NCBI GenBank assembly: GCA_004020875.1
Contig: SAPZ01000020.1
Coordinates: 1-64,000, forward strand
DNA from: Mesorhizobium sp.
GTDB lineage: Bacteria; Pseudomonadota; Alphaproteobacteria; Rhizobiales; Rhizobiaceae
DNA: 64,000 bases
Reading direction: 5' to 3'
In this document: positions 34,641-44,480 of the stretch, piece after piece
How positions within the stretch are numbered: the stretch's first letter is position 1
Layout: every line of letters starts with the position of its first letter
Translations under genes and position numbers: made by a program
The notes under the pieces: generated by a model
Told to the model about the DNA's origin: nothing
What the model saw: the letters and a program-made list of their open reading frames with translations, nothing else
Database searches by the model: none

Positions 34641-35267
34641 ATGACGCAGACCAGGCGAAGGACGACGGAACCGCGGCGCAGGCCGAAACAGGAGCGCAGT
34701 CGCGAGCGCATCGACGCGATCCTCGCCACGACCATGCGGCTGATCGGCGAAAAGGGCATCGACGCGGTGACGATGAAGGAGGTCGGCGCGCTGGCCGGCG
34801 GGCCGATCGCGACCGTCTATCACTACTTCCCGTCGAAGTCGGCGATCCTGGCGATGCTCTACGAGCGTTTTTCAGAAGAAAACCGGGCGCGCTTCGGCGC
34901 AATCATCGCCGGGATAAACGGATTGGGCGACGTGACGGCGGCGGCCGACCGCATGCTCGACGACTATTATGCCCGCGTCGCGGCGGACCCGGCGATCCAG
35001 GACCTGCAGAACGCCATCCAGGCCGACAAGGCGCTGCAGCACCTGGACATCGTGGAGACCAGGCACCAGGCAACGATGTTCTGCAACCATGTCGCGCCCA
35101 TGCTTCAAGCGGAGCAGCGCGAGGCGTTCGGGCGGGTCGTGTTCCTGATCTTCCAACTGGCCGGCGGCGTCGTGCGGCTGGCGCTGACACAGGACGAGGC
35201 GGAAGGCCGGCGCACGATCAATGACTATCGCTCGATCATCCACACGCAGTTGCGGCTGTTTTTGTAG
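34641..35267 (+). CDS. TetR family transcriptional regulator
   Basis: A 208-residue regulator. After a basic tail (TRRRTTEPRRRPKQERSRERI) comes the TetR HTH domain: IGEKGIDAVTMKEVGALAGGPIATVYHYFPSKSAILAMLY. The C-terminal ligand domain ends in FLIFQLAGGVVRLAL. It is divergent from the MFS-lactone oxidase-DSD1 operon and probably represses it through the palindrome at 34554-34568. ATG 34641 is chosen because the basic tail and domain begin there. Confidence 0.9.
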   Translation: MTQTRRRTTEPRRRPKQERSRERIDAILATTMRLIGEKGIDAVTMKEVGALAGGPIATVYHYFPSKSAILAMLYERFSEENRARFGAIIAGINGLGDVTAAADRMLDDYYARVAADPAIQDLQNAIQADKALQHLDIVETRHQATMFCNHVAPMLQAEQREAFGRVVFLIFQLAGGVVRLALTQDEAEGRRTINDYRSIIHTQLRLFL

Positions 35268-35318
35268 CCGTCGTCTAGCTCGGGGGCGCCGTCCCCCTCG
35301 ATCGTTTGCTTGCCTGCC

Positions 35319-36218
35319 TCAGGCCGGCTCCAGCTTCGGCCCTAGTATCTCCACCAGCCAATCCACAAACACCCTCACCCGAGGCGAAAGCTGGCGGCTG
35401 GGCGGATAGAGCACCGAGATCGGCGTCGGCGTCGGCGGATTGTCCGGCAGCACCTCGACCAGCCGGCCGGCCCCGATATCGTCGGCGTAGCGGAGTTTTG
35501 GCGCCTGGAACAGCCCGAAGCCCAGCCGGACCAGCGCGGCGCTTGTGTCCGAATTGACGACAGTGACTCGCGACGGCAGGACCACTTCACGAACCTTGCC
35601 GTCGACGGTGAATTCCAGCGGCATCACCTGCCTCGTGCGCGACGACACAAAACCGATCATCATATGGCCGGCAAGATCATCCAACGTGCGCGGCACACCG
35701 TGGCGTTCGAGATAGGCGGGACTCGCGACGGTGATCTCGCGCGCGATGCCGAGACGCCGCACGATCATGTCGCTGTCGGGAAGCATGCCCGCCCGGATCA
35801 CGCAGTCGACGCCTTCGCGCACCAGATCGACGAGGCGGTCCCCCTCGCCGATATGCACCGACAGGCCCGGATGTCTGGCAAGCAGTGCCGGCAGTTCCGG
35901 CAGGAGGAACGTGCGCGCCATGTGGCCATTGACGTCGACGCTGAGGCGCCCGCGCACCTCGCGGGCGTCGAAGCCGCCTTCGGCATCCTCGATGTCGGCG
36001 AGGATGCCGATACAGCGCTGGTAATATGCCTCGCCGTCGGGCGTTGTCGCGACATGGCGTGTGGTGCGGCGAAGCAGTTGCACGCCAAGCCGTTTCTCCA
36101 GTTCCTTGATCGCAGCGGTGGCGCTGGAGCGCGGCAGGCCAAGATCAGCGGCGGCCGCGGTGAAGCTGCGCCGTTCCACGACGCGGGTGAAGAGCCGCAT
36201 GCTGTCAAAACGATCCAT
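35319..36218 (-). CDS. LysR family transcriptional regulator
   Basis: A 299-residue regulator. The HTH MDRFDSMRLFTRVVERRSFTAAAADLGLPRSSATAAIKELEKRLG is of the CrgA/DmlR subgroup, followed by LLRRTTRHVATTPDGEAYYQ and an effector-binding domain. Start ATG 36218 (MDRFDSM) is the usual start of this subgroup. It is divergent from a short-chain dehydrogenase gene 104 bases away, which it likely controls, as is common for this family. Confidence 0.9.
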   Translation of the reverse strand: MDRFDSMRLFTRVVERRSFTAAAADLGLPRSSATAAIKELEKRLGVQLLRRTTRHVATTPDGEAYYQRCIGILADIEDAEGGFDAREVRGRLSVDVNGHMARTFLLPELPALLARHPGLSVHIGEGDRLVDLVREGVDCVIRAGMLPDSDMIVRRLGIAREITVASPAYLERHGVPRTLDDLAGHMMIGFVSSRTRQVMPLEFTVDGKVREVVLPSRVTVVNSDTSAALVRLGFGLFQAPKLRYADDIGAGRLVEVLPDNPPTPTPISVLYPPSRQLSPRVRVFVDWLVEILGPKLEPA

Positions 36219-36322
36219 GGCTGATTGTTCGCACAACCTGAATAGTGTTGGCAATCCATGCCCGATTATATCGCCCGCTCAGGCGAGTATATGCATCTCC
36301 ATCCACAGAAGGAGATTTTGCC

Positions 36323-37084
36323 ATGACCACCCGTCCCATTGCCCTCATCACCGGCGGCAGCCGCGGTCTCGGCCGCAACACCGCGCTGAACCTCGCCCGC
36401 AAAGGCGTCGACGTCGTCCTCACCTATCGCTCGCGCGCCGACGAGGCGAAGGCGGCCGTCGCGGAGATCGAAGCGGCCGGCGGCCGCGCCGTCGCGATCG
36501 TGCTCGACACCGGCGCCATCGCCACCTTTCCCGCTTTCGTCGCGGCGCTGAAGAAGAAGCTTCATGAGACGTGGGAGCGCGATCGTTTCGACTATCTCGT
36601 CAACAATGCCGGCACCGGGCTGCGCAAGCCAATCGCCGACACGACGGAAGAGGAATTCGACACGCTGATGAACATCCATCTCAAGGGCGTGTTCTTCCTC
36701 ACCCAGGCGCTACTGCCGCTGATCAACGACGGCGGCCGGATCATCAACGTGTCGAGCGGGCTGGCGCGCTTCTCGGTGCCGGGCTCGTCCGCATATGCGA
36801 TGATGAAGGGCGGTGTCGAGGTGTTCACACGCTACCTCGCCAAGGAGCTTGCCGGCCGACTCATCACCGCCAACACCGTGGCGCCCGGCGCGATCGCCAC
36901 CGACTTCAACGGCGGCCATGTGCGCGACGACGCCGAGATCAACCGGGTCGTGGCCGGGATGACCGCGCTCGGCCGTGCCGGTGTCGCCGACGATATCGGG
37001 CCGATGATCGCCTCGCTGCTCTCCAACGACAATCGCTGGGTCAACGCCCAGCGGATCGAGGCGTCGGGCGGCATGAACATCTGA
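36323..37084 (+). CDS. Short-chain dehydrogenase/reductase
   Basis: A 253-residue NAD(P)-dependent oxidoreductase. TGGSRGLGRNTAL is the cofactor loop (TGxxxGxG), YLVNNAGTG the NNAG motif, and SSGLARFSVPGSSAYAMMKGG holds the catalytic Ser and YxxxK. The YRSRADEA after strand two favours NADP. GAAGGAG precedes ATG 36323. It is divergent from a LysR gene. The substrate is unknown. Confidence 0.9.
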   Translation: MTTRPIALITGGSRGLGRNTALNLARKGVDVVLTYRSRADEAKAAVAEIEAAGGRAVAIVLDTGAIATFPAFVAALKKKLHETWERDRFDYLVNNAGTGLRKPIADTTEEEFDTLMNIHLKGVFFLTQALLPLINDGGRIINVSSGLARFSVPGSSAYAMMKGGVEVFTRYLAKELAGRLITANTVAPGAIATDFNGGHVRDDAEINRVVAGMTALGRAGVADDIGPMIASLLSNDNRWVNAQRIEASGGMNI

Positions 37085-37092
37085 GCGACCGC

Positions 37093-37944
37093 TTATGTGA
37101 CTTGCCGGATCAGTCCTTCGAAGCCGTCGGCAAGGTTGGCATTGCCGGCGGCGATGAAGCTCGAAAGGTTCCTGGCTCTCCCAGGCGTCTTGTTGGCATC
37201 GAGCAGCACCGCTTTGCCCTCATGCATGACGAAATCGAATTTTCCGTAATCGAAACCGAGCTCGCGCCTTAGCGCGCGAAGCTCGTCCGGCACCGGAACC
37301 GCGTCGCGTCGGATCGTGTCATCGCCCTTGACCAGGCTCTGCGGCGAGACATGGCGGGTGCAGCGCTCGCGCTCGCCGCAGAACAGCCAGAACCGGGCGC
37401 CGAATCCGTCCGGCTCAGGCTCGGGAATGAATTTCTCGACGACCAGGTCCTGACGTTCGAAGACCGCCGCCGGAACCTCGGCGAGCGAGGCATGGACCTC
37501 GTATTTGTCGAAAGGCTCGACACCGGGAAACGGCTCCGGCTTGCCGGCGCGCCGCGCGCGCTGGTTCAGTTGCTGCTCCGGCGTTCCCCAATGATTGAGG
37601 CTGCTCTTGACGATGACCTGGCCCTTCCAGTCGTCGTCCCGGCCAATTGCGGCGCCACTGACGCGGCGTTTCGAGATGTCGGTGGCGCCGAGATTGAGGC
37701 AGAAGGGAAAGCGGCGCGCATAGTCGGCATAATCAGGCGGCGTCACGGTCACGTCGAGATGCAGCACCGCGACGTCGGCGGCCGGTTTCGCTGACGTGCC
37801 TTTCAATATCTGCACCGAATGGCCGCGGCGTTTCAGCTCTTCCAGCAGGTCGAAGAGCATATACGGGCTGTCGCGGCGGAGCAGCAGCCCGCGCCGGCTC
37901 TGAAAGCGGTCGAACTCATGCGTGATGACAGCGATACGTGCCAT
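37093..37944 (-). CDS. ATP-grasp-like protein of unknown substrate
   Basis: A 283-residue protein. The N-terminus ARIAVITHEFDRFQSRRGLLLRRDSPYMLFDLLEELKRRGH is a Rossmann-like domain. The later part resembles ATP-grasp enzymes: DWKGQVIVKSSLNHWG (Lys for ATP), LVVEKFIPEPE, ARFWLFCGERE, GKFDFVMHEGKAVLLDANKTPG (metal Asp and Asn). ATP-grasp enzymes join a carboxylate to an amine or thiol, but the substrate is not shown. AAGGGGG lies three bases before ATG 37944, inside a 57-bp palindrome shared with the next gene. Confidence 0.75.
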   Translation of the reverse strand: MARIAVITHEFDRFQSRRGLLLRRDSPYMLFDLLEELKRRGHSVQILKGTSAKPAADVAVLHLDVTVTPPDYADYARRFPFCLNLGATDISKRRVSGAAIGRDDDWKGQVIVKSSLNHWGTPEQQLNQRARRAGKPEPFPGVEPFDKYEVHASLAEVPAAVFERQDLVVEKFIPEPEPDGFGARFWLFCGERERCTRHVSPQSLVKGDDTIRRDAVPVPDELRALRRELGFDYGKFDFVMHEGKAVLLDANKTPGRARNLSSFIAAGNANLADGFEGLIRQVT

Positions 37945-37947
37945 GTG

Positions 37948-38004
37948 CCCCCTTGGTTTCCATGCGACTGTCGAGTAATCGACAGGTCGCTTGGAACCGG
38001 GGGG
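37948..38004. promoter_or_regulatory. Long palindrome filling a divergent spacer
   Basis: Pairs nest outward from the loop GTAA (37975-37978): TGTCGA/TCGACA, GCGAC/GTCGC (one bulged G), GGTTTCC/GGAACC (one bulged T), and CCCCC/GGGGGG. The whole spans almost the full 66-base spacer between divergent genes. The outer G runs are the ribosome sites of both genes, so the hairpin would hide them if transcribed across. Confidence 0.6.
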
Positions 38005-38010
38005 TTTTGC

Positions 38011-38811
38011 ATGACTGAACATTGGAATGCAATTCGCAGGCACTGGCAGTTGCTCGGCTCGCCGCTCAGGCCGCCACTGGAAGTCGTCCAGGCCTATGAT
38101 CGCGAGCTCGAGCTTGGCCGGTCGCATGTCGTGATGCTCGGCGTGACGCCGGAACTCGCCGGACTTGGCGCCGCAATGACGTCGGTCGACGAGTCCGCCG
38201 ATATGATCGCCGGCATCTGGCCGGGCGACACCGACACGCGCAAGGCGGTACGGGGCGACTGGTTCGATCTGCCATTTCCCGTGGCTAGCGTCGATGCGCT
38301 GATCGGCGACGGATGTCTCTCGGTCATGGGGTCGGCCGACCTCCGGCGCACGCTGTTCGCGTCGATCGCGCGTGCGCTGAAAGCAAACGGGCGCGCCGCC
38401 ATCAGGCTTTATGCTTCCCCCGCAACCGGCGACCAGCCTCAGGATGTCCGCGCCCTGGCGCTGAGCGGCGGCGTCTCGACTTTCCACGAGCTCAAATGGC
38501 GCGTGGCCATGACCGCGACCGGCGGCGCGCCCGATTACACGATACCGGTGACGGGCATCCTTGAACAATTCCACCGGATCTTTCCCGACCGCGAGGAGCT
38601 ATCCACCAGAACCGGATGGGAACTGCCGGTCATCGGAACCATCGACGTCTATCGGAACTCGTCCGCCGCCTACAGTTTCGCCCCCGCGGAAGCGCTCATC
38701 GTGGAAGCCCAGATGTTCTTCGATGATGTCCGGCTGGCCTCGACCGGCACATACGGGCTCGCCGAGCGCTGCCCGCTGCTGGTGCTGCGGTCGCCAAAGC
38801 GCCGGGACTGA
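38011..38811 (+). CDS. SAM-dependent methyltransferase-like protein
   Basis: A 266-residue soluble protein. SHVVMLGVTPELAGLG stands for motif I, followed by SVDESADMIAGIW (acidic loop after strand two) and GDWFDLPFPVASVDALIGDGCL (motif II/III), the pattern of class I methyltransferases. The first loop, GVTPELAG, is less glycine-rich than normal, so SAM binding is not certain. The start ATG 38011 has GGGGGG upstream, which lies in the palindrome. It is divergent from an ATP-grasp gene. Confidence 0.75.
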   Translation: MTEHWNAIRRHWQLLGSPLRPPLEVVQAYDRELELGRSHVVMLGVTPELAGLGAAMTSVDESADMIAGIWPGDTDTRKAVRGDWFDLPFPVASVDALIGDGCLSVMGSADLRRTLFASIARALKANGRAAIRLYASPATGDQPQDVRALALSGGVSTFHELKWRVAMTATGGAPDYTIPVTGILEQFHRIFPDREELSTRTGWELPVIGTIDVYRNSSAAYSFAPAEALIVEAQMFFDDVRLASTGTYGLAERCPLLVLRSPKRRD

Positions 38812-38910
38812 CGGGGGAGATTGCTCGTCGGTGCCTCGCGACAGCCGGCGCTTTTCATGGTGATGTTTCGCGTGAGAAAAATTTCGCGCCGCTTGCCCCT
38901 TGCGCGCGCC

Positions 38911-38939
38911 TTGACTCTCACACCCTGCCAGCCTATTTC
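38911..38939 (+). promoter_or_regulatory. Predicted sigma-70 promoter of groESL
   Basis: TTGACT (38911-38916) and TATTTC (38934-38939) are separated by exactly 17 bp, a good housekeeping promoter. Transcription would start just ahead of the CIRCE element, where HrcA can block it. Confidence 0.75.
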
Positions 38940-38948
38940 AGCGCCACG

Positions 38949-38975
38949 TTAGCACTCGCCATTGGTGAGTGCTAA
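38949..38975. promoter_or_regulatory. CIRCE element (HrcA operator) of groESL
   Basis: TTAGCACTC and GAGTGCTAA are perfect 9-bp arms around a 9-base spacer (38958-38966). This is the exact CIRCE consensus. HrcA binds it and represses groESL until heat stress sequesters HrcA. It lies ten bases after the -10 box. Confidence 0.97.
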
Positions 38976-39038
38976 CTGATGTCCGGCTCCCGCCGGATGG
39001 AGGAACAGTTCTCACCGTTCTCACTCGAGGAAGACAAC

Positions 39039-39335
39039 ATGGCAAAGTCCAAGTTCCGCCCGCTTCATGACCGCGTGGTCGTTCGCCGGGTCGAATCCGA
39101 ATCCAAGACCGCCGGCGGGATCATCATCCCGGATACGGCGAAGGAGAAGCCACAGGAAGGCGAGATCATCGCCGTCGGCTCCGGCGCCCGCGACGAGAGC
39201 GGCAAGCTCGTGCCGCTGGACGTCAAGGCCGGCGACCGCATCCTGTTCGGCAAGTGGTCGGGCACTGAAGTCAAGCTCAATGGCGAAGACCTTCTGATCA
39301 TGAAGGAATCCGACATCATGGGCATCATCGGCTGA
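39039..39335 (+). CDS. groES: Co-chaperonin GroES
   Basis: A 98-residue 10-kDa chaperonin that caps GroEL as a heptamer ring. KFRPLHDRVVVRRVESESKTAGGIIIPDTAKEKPQEG holds the mobile loop (ESKTAGGIIIPD), and ILFGKWSGTEVKLNGEDLLIMKESDIMGII is the standard C-terminus. ATG 39039 has GAGGAAG upstream. It is cotranscribed with groEL (62-base gap) behind promoter and CIRCE. Confidence 0.98.
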   Translation: MAKSKFRPLHDRVVVRRVESESKTAGGIIIPDTAKEKPQEGEIIAVGSGARDESGKLVPLDVKAGDRILFGKWSGTEVKLNGEDLLIMKESDIMGIIG

Positions 39336-39397
39336 TCATCGGCCTCTCCATCAACTGAGTTTTCGGGCTCTTCCCGAGCCCCTGTCAGGAGCTAACC

Positions 39398-41050
<1,653 letters not shown>

Positions 41051-41072
41051 GAAGTCTAACCCGATACGGAAA

Positions 41073-41095
41073 GGGCGCCGAAAGGCGCCCTTTTT
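41073..41095 (+). terminator. Rho-independent terminator of groESL
   Basis: GGGCGCC and GGCGCCC pair perfectly around a GAAA tetraloop and are followed by TTTTT. It begins 22 bases after the groEL stop and lies between convergent genes. Confidence 0.93.
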
Positions 41096-41119
41096 GTTTG
41101 CGTTTGGAGATTCGAGTGC

Positions 41120-41728
41120 TCAGGCGGCGCTCTCCGCTTGCTGCGCCAACTTGCCGGCGAGCACGGCCTGCTCGACAAGCGCTGCCACCTCATCGGCGAC
41201 AACGCTGACCGGCGTACGGTCGCGAGTGGCGCGGGCGATCACCATCAGGCCGTCGAGCGAGGATTCGACCAGCAGCGCCAGCGCCTGCGCGCGCCGCTCC
41301 GGCACCCCTGCCCTGACGAAAGCTTGGCGCAGCAATCCGATCCATTGCTCGAAGGCCGAGCGGCAGATTTCAGCCAGGTCCGGAACGTTGTTCGGCGCGT
41401 CGAGCACAACCGGCGCCACCGGGCAGCCAAGCGAGAATTCGTTCTCCTCCAGCATGCGCGCGACCGACTGGTAGATGTGGTGGATGGCGACGGCGGGATC
41501 GCTTTCTTCCAACAGCGCCGCGCCCAGCCGCTCGGTCACATCGGCCACGCTCGCGCGCGTCACCTCGACGACCAATTGGTCCTTGCCGCCAGGGAAATGG
41601 AAATAGAGCGAGCCGCGCGGCGCGCCGCTGGCGCTCAAAATATCGTTCAGCGACGTGCCGTGATAGCCGCGCTGCCGGATGAGCAGCGCCGTCGCCTCGA
41701 TCATGCGGGTGCGTGTGTCCGTCGCCAC
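41120..41728 (-). CDS. TetR family transcriptional regulator
   Basis: A 202-residue regulator. The N-terminal HTH is RTRMIEATALLIRQRGYHGTSLNDILSASGAPRGSLYFHFPGGKDQLV, the YxHFxxGKxxL form of the LmrA/YxaF subgroup. The C-terminal domain ends in a repetitive Ala/Gln stretch. It is divergent from the oxidoreductase/OsmC/NTF2-like gene group, whose spacer carries the direct repeats that are its likely operators. Confidence 0.92.
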   Translation of the reverse strand: MATDTRTRMIEATALLIRQRGYHGTSLNDILSASGAPRGSLYFHFPGGKDQLVVEVTRASVADVTERLGAALLEESDPAVAIHHIYQSVARMLEENEFSLGCPVAPVVLDAPNNVPDLAEICRSAFEQWIGLLRQAFVRAGVPERRAQALALLVESSLDGLMVIARATRDRTPVSVVADEVAALVEQAVLAGKLAQQAESAA

Positions 41729-41792
41729 CTCAACCTCTCGAATGTCAACCTCTGTCAGGAGCGCGCATTATACGGCTTGCCCATAATATGAC

Positions 41793-41827
41793 AATCGGTC
41801 TACATAATATGTAAATCGGTCTACATA
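41793..41827. promoter_or_regulatory. Tandem TetR-type half-sites
   Basis: The 14-mer AATCGGTCTACATA occurs at 41793-41806 and again at 41814-41827, exactly 21 bp (two helical turns) apart. TACATAATATGTA between them is symmetric apart from its centre. The pair lies just before the start at 41841, so the TetR protein of the divergent gene probably binds here. Confidence 0.6.
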
Positions 41828-41840
41828 TTTAGGAGCAACG

Positions 41841-42851
41841 ATGCTGAGCTATCGGCTTGAGGAATTCGGAGACGTCGAGAAATTGGCGGCGCGCGAGGAA
41901 GCAATAGCCGAGCCGGGGGCGAACCAGATCCTGGTGCGCGTACGCGCCGCCTCGCTGAACCGCCGCGACACGATGATCCTCAAGGGGACCTATCCTTTGG
42001 CACCCCGCGCGGGCATCGTGCCGCTGAGCGACGGCGCCGGCGAAGTGGTGGCGGTTGGCGACGACGTGACGCGCTTTGCCGTCGGCGACCGCGTCACCGG
42101 CAGCTATTTCGCGCGCTGGATCGACGGCCGCATGCATCCGGGCATCGTCGACCAGCTCGGCTGCACGCTGAACGGCATGCTCTCAGAATATGCGCTGCTC
42201 GACGAGCAATGGGCCGTGCGACTGCCCGACCATCTCTCATGGCAGGACGCGGCGACCTTCACCTGCGCTGGGCTGACCGCCTGGAGCGCGCTGACGGGCT
42301 CCGAGATTCCGAAGCCCGGACAATGGGTTCTGGTGATCGGCTCAGGCGGCGTTGCACTGTTTGCGCTGCAGTTCGCCAAGCTCATGGGCTGCCGCGTGGC
42401 GGCCGTCACCTCGCGTGCCGAAAAGGCCGACAGGCTGCGGGCGCTCGGCGCGGACGTCGCCATAGCCGCCGCCGAAACGCCGGAATGGGGTTTGAAGCTG
42501 CGCGAAGCGACCGGCGGCATCGATCTGGCCGTCGAGACCGGCGGTCCGGCGACCTTTGCGCAGTCGTTGATCGCCAGCGCGCTTTACGGGCGCCTCGTAC
42601 TGCTCACCCTACAGGACCAGAACGGCAAGTCGGCCGAGATCCCGGGCGCCGTCTACCAACGCAGCCTCGTCACCATCGGTCGACTGTTCGTCGGCAGCCG
42701 CAGCGCGCTGGAGGGGATGCTCGCCGCCGTCGCCACGCATCGGCTGAAGCCGGTCATCGACAAGGTCTTCCCATTCGCCGAGGCGCATGCAGCCTACCGC
42801 CATTTCCAGCAGGGCGACATCTTCGGCAAGGTCGTCATCGACGGCGCGTGA
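41841..42851 (+). CDS. Quinone oxidoreductase-like MDR-family dehydrogenase
   Basis: A 336-residue NAD(P)-dependent reductase of the medium-chain family. The cofactor loop is WVLVIGSGGVALFALQFAKLMGC. The usual zinc site GHE is replaced by SDGAGEVVAVG and no structural-zinc Cys cluster is present, so it is probably zinc-independent and similar to quinone oxidoreductases. AGGAGCAACG precedes the ATG. It is the first of three genes likely controlled by the divergent TetR protein. Confidence 0.88.
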   Translation: MLSYRLEEFGDVEKLAAREEAIAEPGANQILVRVRAASLNRRDTMILKGTYPLAPRAGIVPLSDGAGEVVAVGDDVTRFAVGDRVTGSYFARWIDGRMHPGIVDQLGCTLNGMLSEYALLDEQWAVRLPDHLSWQDAATFTCAGLTAWSALTGSEIPKPGQWVLVIGSGGVALFALQFAKLMGCRVAAVTSRAEKADRLRALGADVAIAAAETPEWGLKLREATGGIDLAVETGGPATFAQSLIASALYGRLVLLTLQDQNGKSAEIPGAVYQRSLVTIGRLFVGSRSALEGMLAAVATHRLKPVIDKVFPFAEAHAAYRHFQQGDIFGKVVIDGA

Positions 42852-42880
42852 CCATTCCCGCAAACAGAGGGAGACCAGCC

Positions 42881-43312
42881 ATGACAATCCGTGAAGCCTC
42901 AGCGCAATGGCAGGGCACGCTCAAGGAGGGGTCCGGCCGGCTGCGGCTGGGCAGCGGCGTGTTCGAAGGCGCCTATTCCTTCCCGTCCCGCTTCGAGAGC
43001 GGTCCGGGCACCAATCCCGAAGAACTGATTGCGGCCGCGCATGCCGGCTGCTTCTCGATGGCGCTCACCGCCATTCTCGGCGCCGAGGGCCATACGGTGA
43101 ACAGCATCCACACGATCGCCAAGGTGCATCTCGGCGTCACCACCGCCGGGCCGACGATCACCCGCATCGAGCTCGAAACGGAGGCCCGCGCCAGCATATC
43201 GGTGGAGGATTTCGAGCGGCTGGCGCAGAAGGCCAAGGCGGCCTGCCTCGTCTCGCGGGCACTGGCCGGCGTCGCAGCCATCACGCTCAAGGCGCGCCTC
43301 GCAGCTCAATGA
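42881..43312 (+). CDS. OsmC family peroxide reductase
   Basis: A 143-residue protein of the OsmC/Ohr superfamily, which reduce organic peroxides with a Cys pair. The first Cys is in AAAHAGCFSMALTAIL and the second in KAKAACLVSRALAGV, both at conserved places. Length is normal for OsmC. GAGGGAGACC precedes the ATG. It lies 29 bases after the oxidoreductase gene on the same strand; together they suggest defence against oxidants or reactive electrophiles. Confidence 0.93.
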   Translation: MTIREASAQWQGTLKEGSGRLRLGSGVFEGAYSFPSRFESGPGTNPEELIAAAHAGCFSMALTAILGAEGHTVNSIHTIAKVHLGVTTAGPTITRIELETEARASISVEDFERLAQKAKAACLVSRALAGVAAITLKARLAAQ

Positions 43313-43329
43313 AACGACAGGAGAATCCA

Positions 43330-43716
43330 ATGACTCAGGAATTGATTATCGACACAGCCGCGACCAAGCGCTCCGCCGAGACGGCGGAAATCATCCGGCG
43401 CTACAACGACGTCTTCCGGCGTCACGACCCATCGGCACTGGAAGAGCTGGTGGCGGAGGACTGCGTGATCGAGAACACGACGCCCGCGCCGGACGGCGCC
43501 CGCCGCACCGGCAAGGCGGCCTGCGTCGAACTGTGGTCGGCAATCGCCACCGGATTCGGCACGCGCTTCGACCTGGAAGAGACATATGTGGCCGGCGACC
43601 GCGCCACGATTCGCTGGCGCCTCTGGATGTCCGACGGCAGCTCGCTGCGCGGCGTCAATCTGATGCGCGTCGCGGACGGGCGGATCGTCGAGGCGATGGG
43701 CTACGTGAAAGGTTAG
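43330..43716 (+). CDS. NTF2-like/SnoaL-like protein
   Basis: A 128-residue cone-shaped alpha/beta-fold protein of the NTF2-like superfamily. RRYNDVFRRHDPSALEELVAEDCVIENTTPAPDG is the usual start of SnoaL-like domains, followed by VAGDRATIRWRLWMSDG. Such proteins are enzymes or binding proteins for small hydrophobic molecules; no catalytic set can be assigned. It follows osmC after 17 bases and probably belongs to the same transcript. Confidence 0.85.
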   Translation: MTQELIIDTAATKRSAETAEIIRRYNDVFRRHDPSALEELVAEDCVIENTTPAPDGARRTGKAACVELWSAIATGFGTRFDLEETYVAGDRATIRWRLWMSDGSSLRGVNLMRVADGRIVEAMGYVKG

Positions 43717-43727
43717 CGCCCTTATCG

Positions 43728-43772
43728 ATGCATGGCCACCAAAACCGCTGCACACCTTTGGGCGACATGCAT
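43728..43772. repeat. Palindromic element between NTF2-like and LysE genes
   Basis: ATGCATG (43728-43734) and CATGCAT (43766-43772) form the outer arms, with an inner part CCAAAACC/TTTGGG. The element has the same plan as those at 61-165 and 63778-63818. Its right edge overlaps the first base of the LysE stop triplet on the minus strand. Confidence 0.6.
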
Positions 43773-44383
43773 TACCGATCCGCCAGCGCCAGTTTCGCGC
43801 CGAGCATGACAAAGGCGCCGGCGAATGTCCGGCGCATCCAGGTCAGCACCTTCGGCCGCGAGACGATATGGCTGCGCACCGAGGCCGCGAACACGCCATA
43901 GACGGCGAAGACGACGAAGGTCATCAGCATGAAGAGGCCGGAGAGCTCCAGCATCTTGGGCAGCGCATGCGGCTCGGTGGTGCTGACGAATTGCGGCAAG
44001 AAGGCGAAGAAGAAGATCGACAGCTTCGGGTTCAGCACGTTGACCAGGATGCCGGTGGTGATTGTCCGGGCCGTTGAGCGCGGAGCTGCGTCCTCATCGA
44101 TGCTCAAGCCGCCCTTCTCCTTCAGCGTGTTCCAGGCCATGTAGAGCAGGTAGGCGACGCCCAGATATTTCAGCGACTCGAAGGCGACGGCGCTGGTGTG
44201 CAGCACCGCGGCGAGGCCGGTGATGGCGGCCGCCATATGCGGGATGATGCCCAGCGTGCAGGCGAAGGCGGCGACGATCGAGGCGCGCGCGCCGCGCGAG
44301 AGGCCAGCGCTCAGCGTGTAGAGGACACCGGTGCCGGGCGAGGCCACGATGACCAGCGACGTCAACAGGAATTCGATGCTCAT
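43772..44383 (-). CDS. LysE family translocator
   Basis: A 203-residue inner-membrane exporter with about six hydrophobic segments. The conserved N-terminal block is LVIVASPGTGVLYTLSAGLSRGARA (PGTG instead of PGPN) and the second is ILVNVLNPKLSIFFFAFLPQFV. GGAGGAA lies before ATG 44383. The stop lies against a palindromic element. It differs from the LysE gene at 12902. The substrate is unknown. Confidence 0.9.
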   Translation of the reverse strand: MSIEFLLTSLVIVASPGTGVLYTLSAGLSRGARASIVAAFACTLGIIPHMAAAITGLAAVLHTSAVAFESLKYLGVAYLLYMAWNTLKEKGGLSIDEDAAPRSTARTITTGILVNVLNPKLSIFFFAFLPQFVSTTEPHALPKMLELSGLFMLMTFVVFAVYGVFAASVRSHIVSRPKVLTWMRRTFAGAFVMLGAKLALADR

Positions 44384-44480
44384 GGATTTCCTCCGCGGCC
44401 CTGCCCGGCGCGGGAAGGTACCGGGAGGCGCACGGCGGGGCAAGCGGGGGTTTCCTCGCTCCCGCTCTGCGGGCGAGAAA

